NCBI GenBank assembly: GCA_951804985.1
Contig: OX638131.1
Location: 107,280,464 to 107,344,463 of the forward strand
Reading direction: 5' to 3'
Length of the DNA stretch: 64,000 nt
Origin: Dryomyza anilis
Lineage: Eukaryota; Arthropoda; Insecta; Diptera; Dryomyzidae
The first letter of the stretch is position 1; each line of letters begins with the position of its first letter. Positions 37,598 to 49,115 of this stretch are shown one piece after another. Position numbers and translations under genes: made by a program. The notes beneath the pieces are model-generated. The model saw only the letters and a program-made list of their open reading frames with translations. It did no database searches and was not told the origin of the DNA.

Positions 37598-38397
37598 ACA
37601 CGCGGAAAAAAAATGGTTCTCCCAAACATAATTTTGCAGCCATTAACATGCATGTTTGGAATTTTATGTAAACATAATATATAATTGCCTGATAAATAAT
37701 TTGTAAACAGGGTTGTCTTGAGACTTGAACAGTGTTGTTCAGTTCTGATTTACATTATGATATCACGGAAACATTTTGATGTATATTGTAATAATCACTA
37801 CAAACAAATTAAATATTTGAACTGAAACATAAATATGTTTAAAATATAACATGATTTGGAACGACCTGAATATAAATATGTTTCCAGAGAAACATTTCAG
37901 TTGTTTCAGTTCAAAAGTAGTACGTTTGCATAAAAACATATCTAAATATTTTTGGAAAGGAATCCTGAAAATAAAATAAAAATAAAATATTGTTTTTTTT
38001 TATTAATTTTTATTAAAAACTATTAAACAGTAGGAATTGATAATATTTGAATTCATATACAAATTTTTAAATGCATAAATAAATAATTGAATTAAAACTG
38101 CAAGTACAAGTCTCAGTAAAGCACATAGCGTTGGAAAGGAAGTCGCGGAGCCTGTTATAAAAACCATGTCGAATTCTGTTTGAAAATAGAAGCACTGATT
38201 TTTCAGTTGTGGTTTTTTTGATGAAATATCCGTGTCGGCTTTTCACAATATTTTTAGAAAAACATTCAGGAACAATTAAATTATATACTGCACTATTAAA
38301 TGATATTATTTGTTATATAATATTGTGGTTATGATAATATTGTGGTACAAATCACAATATTTTTTAAATTTACAAATGACATCGTATTACCGATACA
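37598..38397. other. AT-rich DNA, no feature seen
   Basis: No repeat or frame that I can support. Confidence 0.45.
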
Positions 38398-38850
38398 AAT
38401 ACGTTTTCTCAACAAATATCAAAAGACACGTATGTAGAAAATAGCGGTCACCGAGTGTAAACTTCGTATACAAGAAGAATATTGCAAGAATACTTTTATT
38501 TACATCTAATTTCATTTTTGTGTCTTTTCAAACATCAGTATATTTAAAGAAACCAATACATACTTCAAACGATGACAAAAGAGACGTCGATAGAAAATAC
38601 CGCTCAACGAGTGCCAACGAATACGTTTTCTCAACAAATATCAAAAGACACGTATGTAGAAAATAGCGGTCACTGAGTGTAAACTTCGTATACAAGAAGA
38701 ATGTTGCAAGAATACATTTATTTGAATCCAATTTCTTTTTAAACATCAATAAGTTCAAAGATGGCAAAAGATGGCAAAAGATGGCGTAGGTAGAAATTGC
38801 TGCGCAATGTTGCCAACTTCGTCTGTCGATAACTAATCGAATGAAGACGA
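38398..38850 (+). repeat. Decayed local duplication, 222-bp offset
   Basis: About 120 bp from 38,398 (ACGTTTTCTCAACAAATATC through AAAATAGCGGTCACCGAGTG to AATATTGCAAGAATAC) recurs from 38,620 with only a few changes. Shorter related pieces lie at about 38,575 (CAAAAGAGACGTCGATAGAAA) and 38,765-38,825 (CAAAAGATGG...GCGTAGGTAGAAA). This is a small, irregular, partly degenerate tandem family. Confidence 0.8.
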
Positions 38851-40821
38851 GCGTTGCGAACATACGTTATAATTAGATTTGAAAAGCATTTTCTGTTTGT
38901 TTTGAAACATAGTTATAACCAAGTAAACTGCCAAGTAACAGTATATTCAAATGCAATTATAATTTTATGTTTGTATTATAACATATTTATGATAAGTTTG
39001 ACAGATTCATCTGGGGAATATATAACATTTTTACACATAGTAATATGTTATTACAATCTGAACAATAATTTAATTACACTTCATTCGTAATAAATGTATG
39101 GTGTTTTCGTATTATTTTTTAATTACATTAAACATATTCAAACAAATCTTTTCTATCCGTGTAGAAAAGTAAATATTATATTATAATTTGTTTATTATAA
39201 AGTGCAGTTATTATAATCAAAAGAACTCTAAAATGTTTTAAGTAATTTTTTTCTAAATTCCTTCGTAAAAAATTCAAATTTCCATAATTATGAATTAAAT
39301 GAAACTATTATAAATATTTAAAAATATTGAAAAAAAAAATGAAACAAAATAATTTATGAAATTGCATTTTAATTTTGTAATTAATCTGAAATAACTTTGC
39401 TACTACATAATAACACTTATTTGTCACAACCAATTAATATGTAAATTCAATTAAAAATTTTCACACATATTAATGAGTTGGCTTTTATTATTCATAATAT
39501 GCAGATTTTTCTGGCATATTTTAATCGATTTATTATTAACCAATTTTATTTTTTAATGCAAAACATGTGGAATTTATTAAATATATAAATTAAGCACTTC
39601 ATTAATTATGCAATTTATGTTTTCAAATAATGTTTAATAAGTGATGCAAAAAAAGGGCAACAAAATATTAAATAATAAAATACAAAAAAATTTAATTTAC
39701 GCAACAAAACCACAAAAGTGTGGCAACACTTGAACAGTTACATAAAAAAAAAAGTATAAAATGCACACATATTTTTTCCAACTTTATTAAAATAGCAATA
39801 ATAAAGTAGATATTGATTGTTGCCACCTGTTTTTATTATAAAACATGCATTTTATGTTTGTTTTGTGCTGCTAATTAAATAAAGTGGCCACACTCTGGTT
39901 TAATTATTTCTGTATAAATTATGAGTGTAGTATTGAAAAAAAAAACAAGAAAAACAAACAACTAGAAAAAATATATAAACTCCATCAGTTCATTAGTGCT
40001 TTTGCAAAGGGCTTATAGAAGCACAGCTGTTTTTATTATTAACCCCACTTTTTGACTCCACTCCATTTTTTATTTGAAATTTTATTTATGCCTAGCTGCT
40101 GGTATAATTACAGTTAATAAACATATGGAAAATATAACATTCTATAATGTATAAAAAAATGCACACATAAAAACCAACTCAAAAATTATATATTCTAAAA
40201 CACAATTTAGATACCATCACTCCCAAAACACTTGGGGGCAAACTTAATTTATGTAATCAATTTGATGCTCTTGAGCACAGAGTCATAATGAGACTGATCA
40301 TTATTGAAATATGAACTAATTGAAAATGATTCCCTTAAGCACATTTTGCCCATGCTTTTGAAGTATGTGTTTCAGGAAATTCTAAAATTTAATTTATATT
40401 CAAGGTATTGCTACACAGCAGCAGACAACATCAACTACAGCAACAAATTGCAAATTAATTACCTAAAAAAAGAAGAAAAAATGAAAATGTAGTCATAGCC
40501 TGTTCTGCCAACTTTTGTTGTCTTCTTGTCAGCTTACTTAATTTTAGTTGGCTGCAATTCTGTTTATTTGCTTGGTCAACCTGAAAAACTTTGTCAATTT
40601 TTGCAGCGGTCAACCAACGTAATATGTTTTAATTAACCTCTGTTTATGAAGATCTACAGACATTGTCTATGAATAGGTTGTGATGACAGACTCATTACAT
40701 TTATAGTTTGCATTTAAAATAATGCAAAATTACTCTTTTTAATTGTGCTTTAAGTGGTAAACAATGATGTTAAACATTTAAAAAATACAATTTCAATTAA
40801 AAGACTTATAATATCGTTATT
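38851..40821. other. AT-rich DNA, no gene seen
   Basis: Only short frames (for example 38,854-39,090 and 40,304-40,492) without recognisable products. Several TAATTA/ATTAAT words near 39,480-39,920 could be homeodomain sites, but such words are expected by chance in AT-rich DNA. Confidence 0.4.
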
Positions 40822-43390
40822 TCATCATATCATCATATCATCATATCATCATATCATCATATCATCATATCATCATATCATCATATCATCATATCATCAT
40901 ATCATCATATCATCATATCATCATATCATCATATCATCATATCATCATATCATCATATCATCATATCATCATATCATCATATCATCATATCATCATATCA
41001 TCATATCATCATATCATCATATCATCATATCATCATATCATCATATCATCATATCATCATATCATCATATCATCATATCATCATATCATCATATCATCAT
41101 ATCATCATATCATCATATCATCATATCATCATATCATCATATCATCATATCATCATATCATCATATCATCATATCATCATATCATCATATCATCATATCA
41201 TCATATCATCATATCATCATATCATCATATCATCATATCATCATATCATCATATCATCATATCATCATATCATCATATCATCATATCATCATATCATCAT
41301 ATCATCATATCATCATATCATCATATCATCATATCATCATATCATCATATCATCATATCATCATATCATCATATCATCATATCATCATATCATCATATCA
41401 TCATATCATCATATCATCATATCATCATATCATCATATCATCATATCATCATATCATCATATCATCATATCATCATATCATCATATCATCATATCATCAT
41501 ATCATCATATCATCATATCATCATATCATCATATCATCATATCATCATATCATCATATAATCATATCATCATATCATCATATCATCATATCATCATATCA
41601 TCATATCATCATATCATCATATCATCATATCATCATATCATCATATCATCATATCATCATATCATCATATCATCATATCATCATATCATCATATCATCAT
41701 ATCATCATATCATCATATCATCATATCATCATATCATCATATCATCATATCATCATATCATCATATCATCATATCATCATATCATCATATCATCATATCA
41801 TCATATCATCATATCATCATATCATCATATCATCATATCATCATATCATCATATCATCATATCATCATATCATCATATCATCATATCATCATATCATCAT
41901 ATCATCATATCATCATATCATCATATCATCATATCATCATATCATCATATCATCATATCATCATATCATCATATCATCATATCATCATATCATCATATCA
42001 TCATATCATCATATCATCATATCATCATATCATCATATCATCATATCATCATATCATCATATCATCATATCATCATATCATCATATCATCATATCATCAT
42101 ATCATCATATCATCATATCATCATATCATCATATCATCATATCATCATATCATCATATCATCATATCATCATATCATCATATCATCATATCATCATATCA
42201 TCATATCATCATATCATCATATCATCATATCATCATATCATCATATCATCATATCATCATATCATCATATCATCATATCATCATATCATCATATCATCAT
42301 ATCATCATATCATCATATCATCATATCATCATATCATCATATCATCATATCATCATATCATCATATCATCATATCATCATATCATCATATCATCATATCA
42401 TCATATCATCATATCATCATATCATCATATCATCATATCATCATATCATCATATCATCATATCATCATATCATCATATCATCATATCATCATATCATCAT
42501 ATCATCATATCATCATATCATCATATCATCATATCATCATATCATCATATCATCATATCATCATATCATCATATCATCATATCATCATATCATCATATCA
42601 TCATATCATCATATCATCATATCATCATATCATCATATCATCATATCATCATATCATCATATCATCATATCATCATATCATCATATCATCATATCATCAT
42701 ATCATCATATCATCATATCATCATATCATCATATCATCATATCATCATATCATCATATCATCATATCATCATATCATCATATCATCATATCATCATATCA
42801 TCATATCATCATATCATCATATCATCATATCATCATATCATCATATCATCATATCATCATATCATCATATCATCATATCATCATATCATCATATCATCAT
42901 ATCATCATATCATCATATCATCATATCATCATATCATCATATCATCATATCATCATATCATCATATCATCATATCATCATATCATCATATCATCATATCA
43001 TCATATCATCATATCATCATATCATCATATCATCATATCATCATATCATCATATCATCATATCATCATATCATCATATCATCATATCATCATATCATCAT
43101 ATCATCATATCATCATATCATCATATCATCATATCATCATATCATCATATCATCATATCATCATATCATCATATCATCATATCATCATATCATCATATCA
43201 TCATATCATCATATCATCATATCATCATATCATCATATCATCATATCATCATATCATCATATCATCATATCATCATATCATCATATCATCATATCATCAT
43301 ATCATCATATCATCATATCATCATATCATCATATCATCATATCATCATATCATCATATCATCATATCATCATATCATCATAACATCATAT
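40822..43390 (+). repeat. 8-bp satellite (ATCATCAT)n, 2.57 kb
   Basis: About 320 head-to-tail copies of the octamer ATCATCAT. The 60-base lines alternate phase exactly as an 8-bp period requires from start to end, so no indel other than whole units is visible. Only two substitutions are seen: C to A at 41,559 and T to A at 43,382, the second at the right edge. On the plus strand all three frames give the same cycle of eight residues, Ser-Ser-Tyr-His-His-Ile-Ile-Ile, and are open until the change at 41,559 creates TAA. There is no ATG in the array on this strand, and I reject it as coding. Confidence 0.98.
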
Positions 43391-44228
43391 AATTTCTCTT
43401 TTCTTATGCTCTTTTTTTCATCTTTCCCATTTGCTTCTCCCTATTTGTTCTACTATTCTATCCTTTATGTCTCATTATTTGATTTATTAATTTTGTAAAT
43501 GCAAATAATTTTTCATGCTTCATAATTATATTTACATTTTATTCTAATAGAGACTAACGTAATTTATAATTTTTCGCTCATCTTCAGATGTTATGCAAAT
43601 AATTTAGATTTATAGTTTAAAATATAAACTTTATATTTACTTTACGTATTATAAAACGTTATCTTTTAAGATCTGCGGTATTTTCAATAAAAAAAAACTA
43701 AGGTAAAAATTCAACGAACCGTAAAAAAACTCTTTAATGTTGGGGCCAAGAAAAACAATCATTAATTTAAATTTGCAACTTTGAGTCATGCTTGATGGAG
43801 CTTGGAGTCATTTAACTACGTAGGTCTTTGGAAGAACTTTTTATGCGAATGTTAATATGTGGGCTTGGAATATACTGAAAATAAATTATGACAACATTTT
43901 CATAAAACAAGTATTATTTCAGATGTATTTATTTAAAGCTTGAACTCAAAGTATCAAAAGGTTAAAATTACTAAATATTTTAAATGATATTTTTATCATC
44001 ATAAAGATGATAATACAGATATTTGAGCAAAGTTCTAATATTTGACAGCAAAATCGAACAGATTTCAATTGAAATAAATTTATTTTGTATTAAAAAATCT
44101 CAAACACATTTAATAAAATTGAAATACGATTTTGATAATAAGTAAAGTTTTGGATAAAAATCCTGATTATACAAAAATCATTACTTCAAACGTCCTCTGC
44201 ATGTCGAAATACCAAAAAAATATTTACA
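43391..44228. other. AT-rich DNA, no feature seen
   Basis: Begins with a short pyrimidine-rich stretch right after the satellite, then AT-rich sequence without frames of note. Confidence 0.45.
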
Positions 44229-44840
44229 GTGTGTTTAAAATGTACGCAGTTCCTGGGCCAGCATTTTGCCAGAATATTTATCAACTCTTTGACTGACGGA
44301 CAATTACAACAACTTAGTTCAAGCGTTACCGAAAGACACCAAACAACAACGAAAAAAAAAAAGCGCAGAACTGACAGAAGACATGGTAACAAAAAAAAAC
44401 ATGAGGAACAACATCAGCAACAGTTGCCCCCAACAGCAGCGCCAACAATTGTTGTGACTGCAACAGTCCATCAGCTGTTAACTAAACGGGGTCAATGGAC
44501 GCCAGAGACTGAAACTAAAACCTACGACAGCGACTACATGTGATGGGTGAACGATTTCGTTGTGGGTGTCGTGATGGTACCGTGAGGATCATGAGGCGGT
44601 ACCCCGACAATAACTACAGCGGCAACAATTGCAACGAGCAACTCATGACTTGTTGGTGATTTTTTTTTCATGTTGGAGCAGCCAACGTAATGATGGAAGA
44701 CAAATGAAGACATGATGTAAAAGAGAACAAAATAAAAAATACTGAAAACTCTGAAAAACACCTTCGAACATGCCTGCAGTTGGGGCGCAATTTGACTGCG
44801 GATGCAACAGTTGGAAGTAGCGAAGATCACGCAGACCATG
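44229..44840. other. GC-richer CAA/CAG-rich stretch, uncertain
   Basis: A 104-codon plus frame (44,229-44,543) has a Lys/Arg-rich centre followed by Gln- and Thr-rich sequence with CAGCAGCGCC-type (opa-like) codons. A 101-codon minus frame (44,534-44,839) abuts it. The composition is closer to fly exons or conserved intronic DNA than to the surroundings. I recognise no domain and see no convincing splice or start context, so this stays a candidate only. Confidence 0.25.
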
Positions 44841-45300
44841 TAATGAAGACGCAGAATTTTGTTATTTTTAATAATTCCAAGAACTCAAAATACAAGATAA
44901 ACGCGGCACTGAGGACTTTTTAAACGAATCAAATATATAAAACACATGAAATGACAAACGAAAAAATACATTAATAAATGAAGTTCATACATGCAGTGAA
45001 AACAAAACAATTGTTTGTAAGCATAGAATTTAAGAGTAATATGTTTTTATAGTTGTGGCAAACGTATAATTTATGAAAAGGTAAAGAAGCAAGAGAAATA
45101 TGATATACATGATTACTGTAATCAAATATATATCTCATTAAAATTATTTAAATCAACGACCTGATTTTTACCTGTTGATAATCATAATTGCATGATTGCA
45201 GCAATTATATTATTCTTACTACTAATAAAAGTATTATTCTAGCAAATACTCTTCATAATTCTTGTTGTTGTGCCTCATTTATAAAAAACTCAAAATCAGA
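44841..45300. other. AT-rich spacer, no feature seen
   Basis: Sequence upstream of the LINE fragment with nothing that I can support. Confidence 0.45.
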
Positions 45301-45318
45301 AAATTAAACAATAATTTC

Positions 45319-45949
45319 CTCCTTGGAGTTCCTAAACCGAATTCAACAATGTGCGATATATTTGATAGGCGATGAAAATATCTCATCGCCTATTGGTTCT
45401 CTTGAGCACCGAAGGACCGTTGGGTATGTAAGCCTGTTCTGAAGGTCTCGGGTTCGAATCCCGGCTTGGGCATGGGCGCTCGTGGTGATATAAACCACAA
45501 AATTGTAGGGAATAGATTTCACAGTACAATGGATATAGTCTGTCTGAGTGCTGTGGATCTTAGTAGATATTCCAAAAAAAAAAAGCCTGTTCTATAAGTA
45601 TTACAACGGTAAGTGTTCGAGTGAAATACATGGCATGATTCCACTAGGTCGTGTGTTTTCTCGTTCTACTCGGGCATCAAACCAAGCCCACCCCTTCGTA
45701 GTCCACTCGACTCTCAACAGAACCACGCATTATAGAGAAAATTCATTCTTCAGTCGCACGGCACGTTTGTGGAACAATCTCCCGTTTATCCCGAATTTTT
45801 GATATTGGCAAGTTCAAAACAAACATTCACCAACACTACTCCATCTTTCCCCCCTCCATTTAACCTATCATCCCTTCTTACGATCAACACTGTGCATTGC
45901 ATGAATAGGAGGCATCCCCTGAGAGTTGGTTAATTTGTAAAAAAAAAAA
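45319..45949 (+). pseudogene. Non-LTR retrotransposon 3' fragment (polymerase C-terminus)
   Basis: A 5'-truncated LINE relic. The frame from about 45,319 encodes LEFLNRIQQCAIYLIGD and continues to EHRRTVG, typical of the region after the reverse transcriptase domain in jockey-like fly elements. It is interrupted at 45,441 by a SINE. After the SINE the frame resumes at LFYKYYNGKCSSEIHG and runs to the conserved RTTHYRENSF and RLWNNLP motifs. A one-base frameshift near 45,800 then moves the last residues (IGKFKTNIH) to another frame. The 3' end is A-rich at 45,939-45,949. None of the catalytic polymerase motifs or the endonuclease is present. It is dead: truncated, split by insertion and frameshifted. 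Confidence 0.85.
45441..45583 (+). mobile_element. tRNA-derived SINE, family B, copy 2 (in LINE)
   Basis: A 143-bp insertion bounded by a perfect direct repeat AGCCTGTTCT (45,431-45,440 and 45,584-45,593). It begins within the tRNA-like head just before an intact B box GGTTCGAATCC (45,451-45,461), so the A box half is missing. The body (CATGGGCGCTCGTGG, GTAGGGAATAGATT, ACAATGGATATAGTC) matches the SINE at 33,849-33,996. It ends in an A run. The target-site duplication, A tail and 5' truncation are the hallmarks of LINE-type retrotransposition, here into an existing LINE copy. Confidence 0.92.
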
Positions 45950-46167
45950 TTAACTTGAGACAGTTCTTTCCCCGAGATATTTTTCAACACACATTTATTT
46001 GGTGACTCATTTCAACTATTATTATTTATTACGGAATAACTGTCTCGGAAAGTATGGTTCGGGTAAGAATTGTCGAGGAATAATTGTCTCAGCAAATAAT
46101 TGTCCAGAAATAAGTTGTCAGAAATTAATTGTGAATAAAATAACAATTTATTCCTGAGTTTTTAAAG
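45950..46167. repeat. Degenerate TTCTTTCCCG-type repeat, left part
   Basis: Repeated words such as AGTTCTTTCCCCGAGA, AATTGTCGAGGAATAA and AATTGTCTCAGC, about 16 bp apart, form a degenerate array. It resumes at 46,537-46,607 and 47,392-47,760 on either side of two other repeats, which suggests those were inserted into it. The same words occur next to the 15-bp minisatellite at 10.1 and 24.15 kb. Confidence 0.6.
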
Positions 46168-46536
46168 CAGGGACCACAAAGAACCGGATTTGGAACCGGT
46201 ACCAGTACCTTTTCGATATTTGGAATCGTTATTAAAGAAATATGTGGAATCAGAATCGGAAGCCATATAATTATTTTGGTTGGAACCGCAATCGAAAACG
46301 GAACCGATATTTTAAAAATCTTAAAACCAGAACCGATATTTTAGTCCCTGTCAGGAACCGAAAGCGAAACCGTTTCGATTTTTGGAACCGGAATCGGAAC
46401 CTTTATTAAAACAAAATGTGTGAACCTGAATCGGAACCCACATCATTTTTTTGATTGCAACCGGAACCGCTATTTCAAAAATATTAAAACCAAAAGTGGA
46501 ACCAGAACCGATATTCCAAAGAGTTTTATCCCTGGA
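46168..46536 (+). repeat. GGAACC-rich dimer repeat, copy 1
   Basis: Starts CAGGGACCACAAAG and ends GAGTTTTATCCCTG, weakly inverted ends. The interior is rich in GGAACCG and CCGATATTT words and consists of two similar halves of about 180-190 bp joined at AGTCCCTGTCAGGAACCG. A related copy lies in the opposite orientation at 59,115-59,430. Non-coding; the family is not recognised. Confidence 0.7.
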
Positions 46537-46607
46537 TTAAAGTACAGTTTTTCCCAGTGATATTTCTTTTACCGGAGAATTATTCCATCCAAAACTGTTG
46601 AGTGAGT

Positions 46608-46755
46608 TACCCTACACCTATGAGGAACAGGGTATATTAGTTTGTGCAGATATTGTAACACCCCTTAGGAGACGTGGCCAGTATGAAAATGTATATAAAT
46701 GCTAATCAGCATCACTACCCGAGTCCATTTAGCTATGTCGGTCGGTCTGTCTGTA

Positions 46756-46800
<45 letters not shown>

Positions 46801-47391
46801 TTATGTCTGTCTGTCTGTCTGTCTGTCTGACAGTCTGTCTGTCAGACATGATCACGATGATATTTGGTCACAATATGTTTCAACCAAAAGTAGGAACTTA
46901 GCTTAAAAATGAGCCGTATCGATCTCCCATACAAATCACATTTTTATAACTCTTTAGGAACTAATATCTCGAAAACTATTCAAGATATATTTATAAAATT
47001 TAAAAATTATGGTTAAAATTCACCTGAACATATGTGGTCCAAAAATGGGCGTGATCCGCCCACATTTTGTTTTACATTATTTCCCGGGTTTTCATAGTGG
47101 AAATTTTAGCCGTAAATTTTAAAATCAAATCTATGAAATATTAGCCTTACAAAATATTAAATAAAGGCGTGGTCCGCCCACTTTTATTTTTTTTAAATTT
47201 TGTATCAGTTTTTTTATACTTTTATATACATTTTTCAATTATGGGGATATAAGACGTAAATTTCTGATTTGTGAATAATATTCTGAGGTTGGGGTGGGTG
47301 GTGTTCAGCTCATATAAATAGGGTATTCCATAGTCGGGCCCGACCAACTATAAAAGTCCGTCCCATGTGACCTTACTTTCCCTACTCTTTT
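46608..47391 (+). mobile_element. DINE-1/mini-me-like element, copy b
   Basis: Same organisation as the copy at 24,921: ACCCTACACCTATGAGG at the left, GTAACACCCC, a shortened TA run, AATCAGCATCACTACCCGAG, then an expanded (TCTG)n tract at about 46,739-46,857 that is much longer than in the other copies. The middle has GGGCGTGATCCGCCCAC. The right part has GGGTATTCCATAGTCGGGCC and continues to a CTCTTTT end. The inner right inverted repeat is decayed (AAATAGGGTA). Confidence 0.85.
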
Positions 47392-47960
47392 TTATATTAA
47401 TCTCATGAAAGAATTGTCAGAAAATATTTTATCTGTTGTGAATTATATATGAAAAATTGTCGGTGAAAACAATCGGACATGAGTTATACGTCAATTCTTT
47501 CCCGTAAAATTCTTACTCGTGACAAGTCAGTTCTGCCTCGAGTCATTGCTTCTCAGAGACAGTTCTTCCCTGGGACAATTTTCCGCTACAAAATTTTTAA
47601 CTATATTTTTTAATTTTATCTCAGGAAAGAATTTTCTTAGTGAAGAATTTGTCGCTGATTAAAATTTAAAGTAACTCATATAATTTTTGAAAATAAAGGA
47701 TAGGACCAAGATTTTTCTTTAACGATAATTCTCCCGCAGACAAAAACGTTTTCAATGAAAAAAGGTTGACAGTCGTTGGGATCGTACTCCGGAACCTTCG
47801 ACTTTTGGCACGTTCTCCAACGGAGCCACCGACGATACAGTTATTACTCAATTATTCTCCGAAAATTGTTGCGTGAATCATCGGAGAAGAATGAATGGCT
47901 CAGACAAAAATATCGTGGAAGAATTATTTTTGATAAGAATTATAATCTAAGCAATCATAA
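47392..47960. repeat. Degenerate TTCTTTCCCG-type repeat, right part
   Basis: Continues the array from 45,950 beyond the DINE-like insertion, with CAATTCTTTCCCGTAAAATT, GACAGTTCTTCCCTGGGACA and CTCAGGAAAGAATT words. A tRNA-like segment at 47,758-47,850 is annotated separately. Confidence 0.5.
47758..47850 (-). mobile_element. Possible tRNA-derived SINE head
   Basis: The minus strand reads GGTGGCTCCGTTGGAGAACG, close to a tRNA A-box region (one key A replaced by C). It is followed by AAAGTCGAAGGTTCCGG and then AGTACGATCCCAACGAC, which resembles a decayed B box and T arm. Spacing fits a tRNA. There is no long body and no second copy here, so this may be a SINE remnant or a tRNA pseudogene. Confidence 0.35.
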
Positions 47961-48334
47961 CATAACTTGAACATATAAATGTTATTGCCACAATCATGTC
48001 AAAATTTCATTTTTCTCTGAGTGTTCAAATCCAATTGAGCAACAGGGTAAACGCTTAATTATTCCGTATAAATTAAGTGGCAATGAAGAGATCTTCAAGT
48101 GTAGGCAGATGTTTGCAAAAAAGAGATGTATTTTTAAATTCTGGCAACAACAAAAATAATTAAACTGTGTCAGAAGATCAACTGACACTGATCTTGTCAT
48201 ATAAACAGTCTACCATATAAGAACAAATTGAAGGAATTATTGAAAAATTACAATTGATGACTTAAAAAATCAAAAAATATTTAATAAATAAATAAATAAA
48301 TAAGTAAATAAAGAAATAACTAACAAATTATTCT
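47961..48334. other. AT-rich spacer, no feature seen
   Basis: Ends with a short TAAA-like run at about 48,280-48,310; otherwise nothing. Confidence 0.5.
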
Positions 48335-48338
48335 ATAC

Positions 48339-49111
48339 GGACCATTCCACACCAAATCGACCAAAAAATGTAAATTTTGAGATTTTACCTTTTCGATTTC
48401 AATGCAATTTAGGTAGCTGATAAAGATTATTGAGATATGCATTCACCATTTTTTTTTTTTATTTTTTCGACTACTACTTCCAGAGATACAGTGCTTCAAA
48501 GTTACAAAAAATGGGTCAAAAATCACTTTTGTATGGTTGTTCATTTTTCAATATCTCTTAAAATAGATATGCTAGAAACTCCATTGATGGCTAGTTTTAA
48601 AGCTAATAAAACAAGCTTTTAAATAAATTAAAATGTTATTTCTAAACTTTGAAAATGTGGCCCGTCGTCAATATCCTAGCACTTCAAAATTGATGTCCTT
48701 AAAATGGACCATTTTTAAAATTCTGAAAAAAATCACAAATTTTGGTTGATTTAATACAAATGTTCATGCCAAATTTCAAGAGGGTATTTTGATTGCATCA
48801 TATTTTAAAAAATAATTTGCTAAATTTTTATTTATTTTTTGCATTGAACAAAAAAACATTTTTTCGACAATAAAAGTTGCAATAATTTATGAATGTATTT
48901 CTAACTCTGATTTCTAAAATGGTGCCAGTTTTATCATATTGACTCTTCTATTACCTATCAACTTTGAAGCACTGTATTTTTGGAAGTAGAGTTCGAAAAA
49001 AAAAAATTTATTGGCAATGCATATCTCAATAGGCTTTATCAGCTGCCCAAATTTCATTCAAATCGAAGAAGGGGAGTTCCAACCGCTACTCGATTTGGTG
49101 TGGAATGGCCC
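48339..49111. mobile_element. Foldback transposon with long inverted ends
   Basis: A 773-bp element. The left end GGACCATTCCACACCAAATC and the right end (reverse complement of GGGCCATTCCACACCAAATC) start inverted arms that stay alignable for about 150 bp, through GCTGATAAAG, TTGAGATATGCATT, a T run and ACAGTGCTTCAAAGTT. ATAC lies directly outside both ends (48,335-48,338 and 49,112-49,115), a possible 4-bp target-site duplication. The centre is AT-rich and non-coding. The arms can fold into one large hairpin. I do not know the superfamily. Confidence 0.85.
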
Positions 49112-49115
49112 ATAC

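Noticed and set aside
40754..41560. 268-codon open frame with an eight-residue repeat
   Set aside because: It is the 8-bp satellite translated. All three frames of that strand give the same peptide cycle, there is no start codon inside the array, and the frame stops where one satellite base has changed.
46674..46901. 75-codon frame with a Ser-Val-Cys-Leu repeat
   Set aside because: It is the expanded TCTG tract of the DINE-like element translated.
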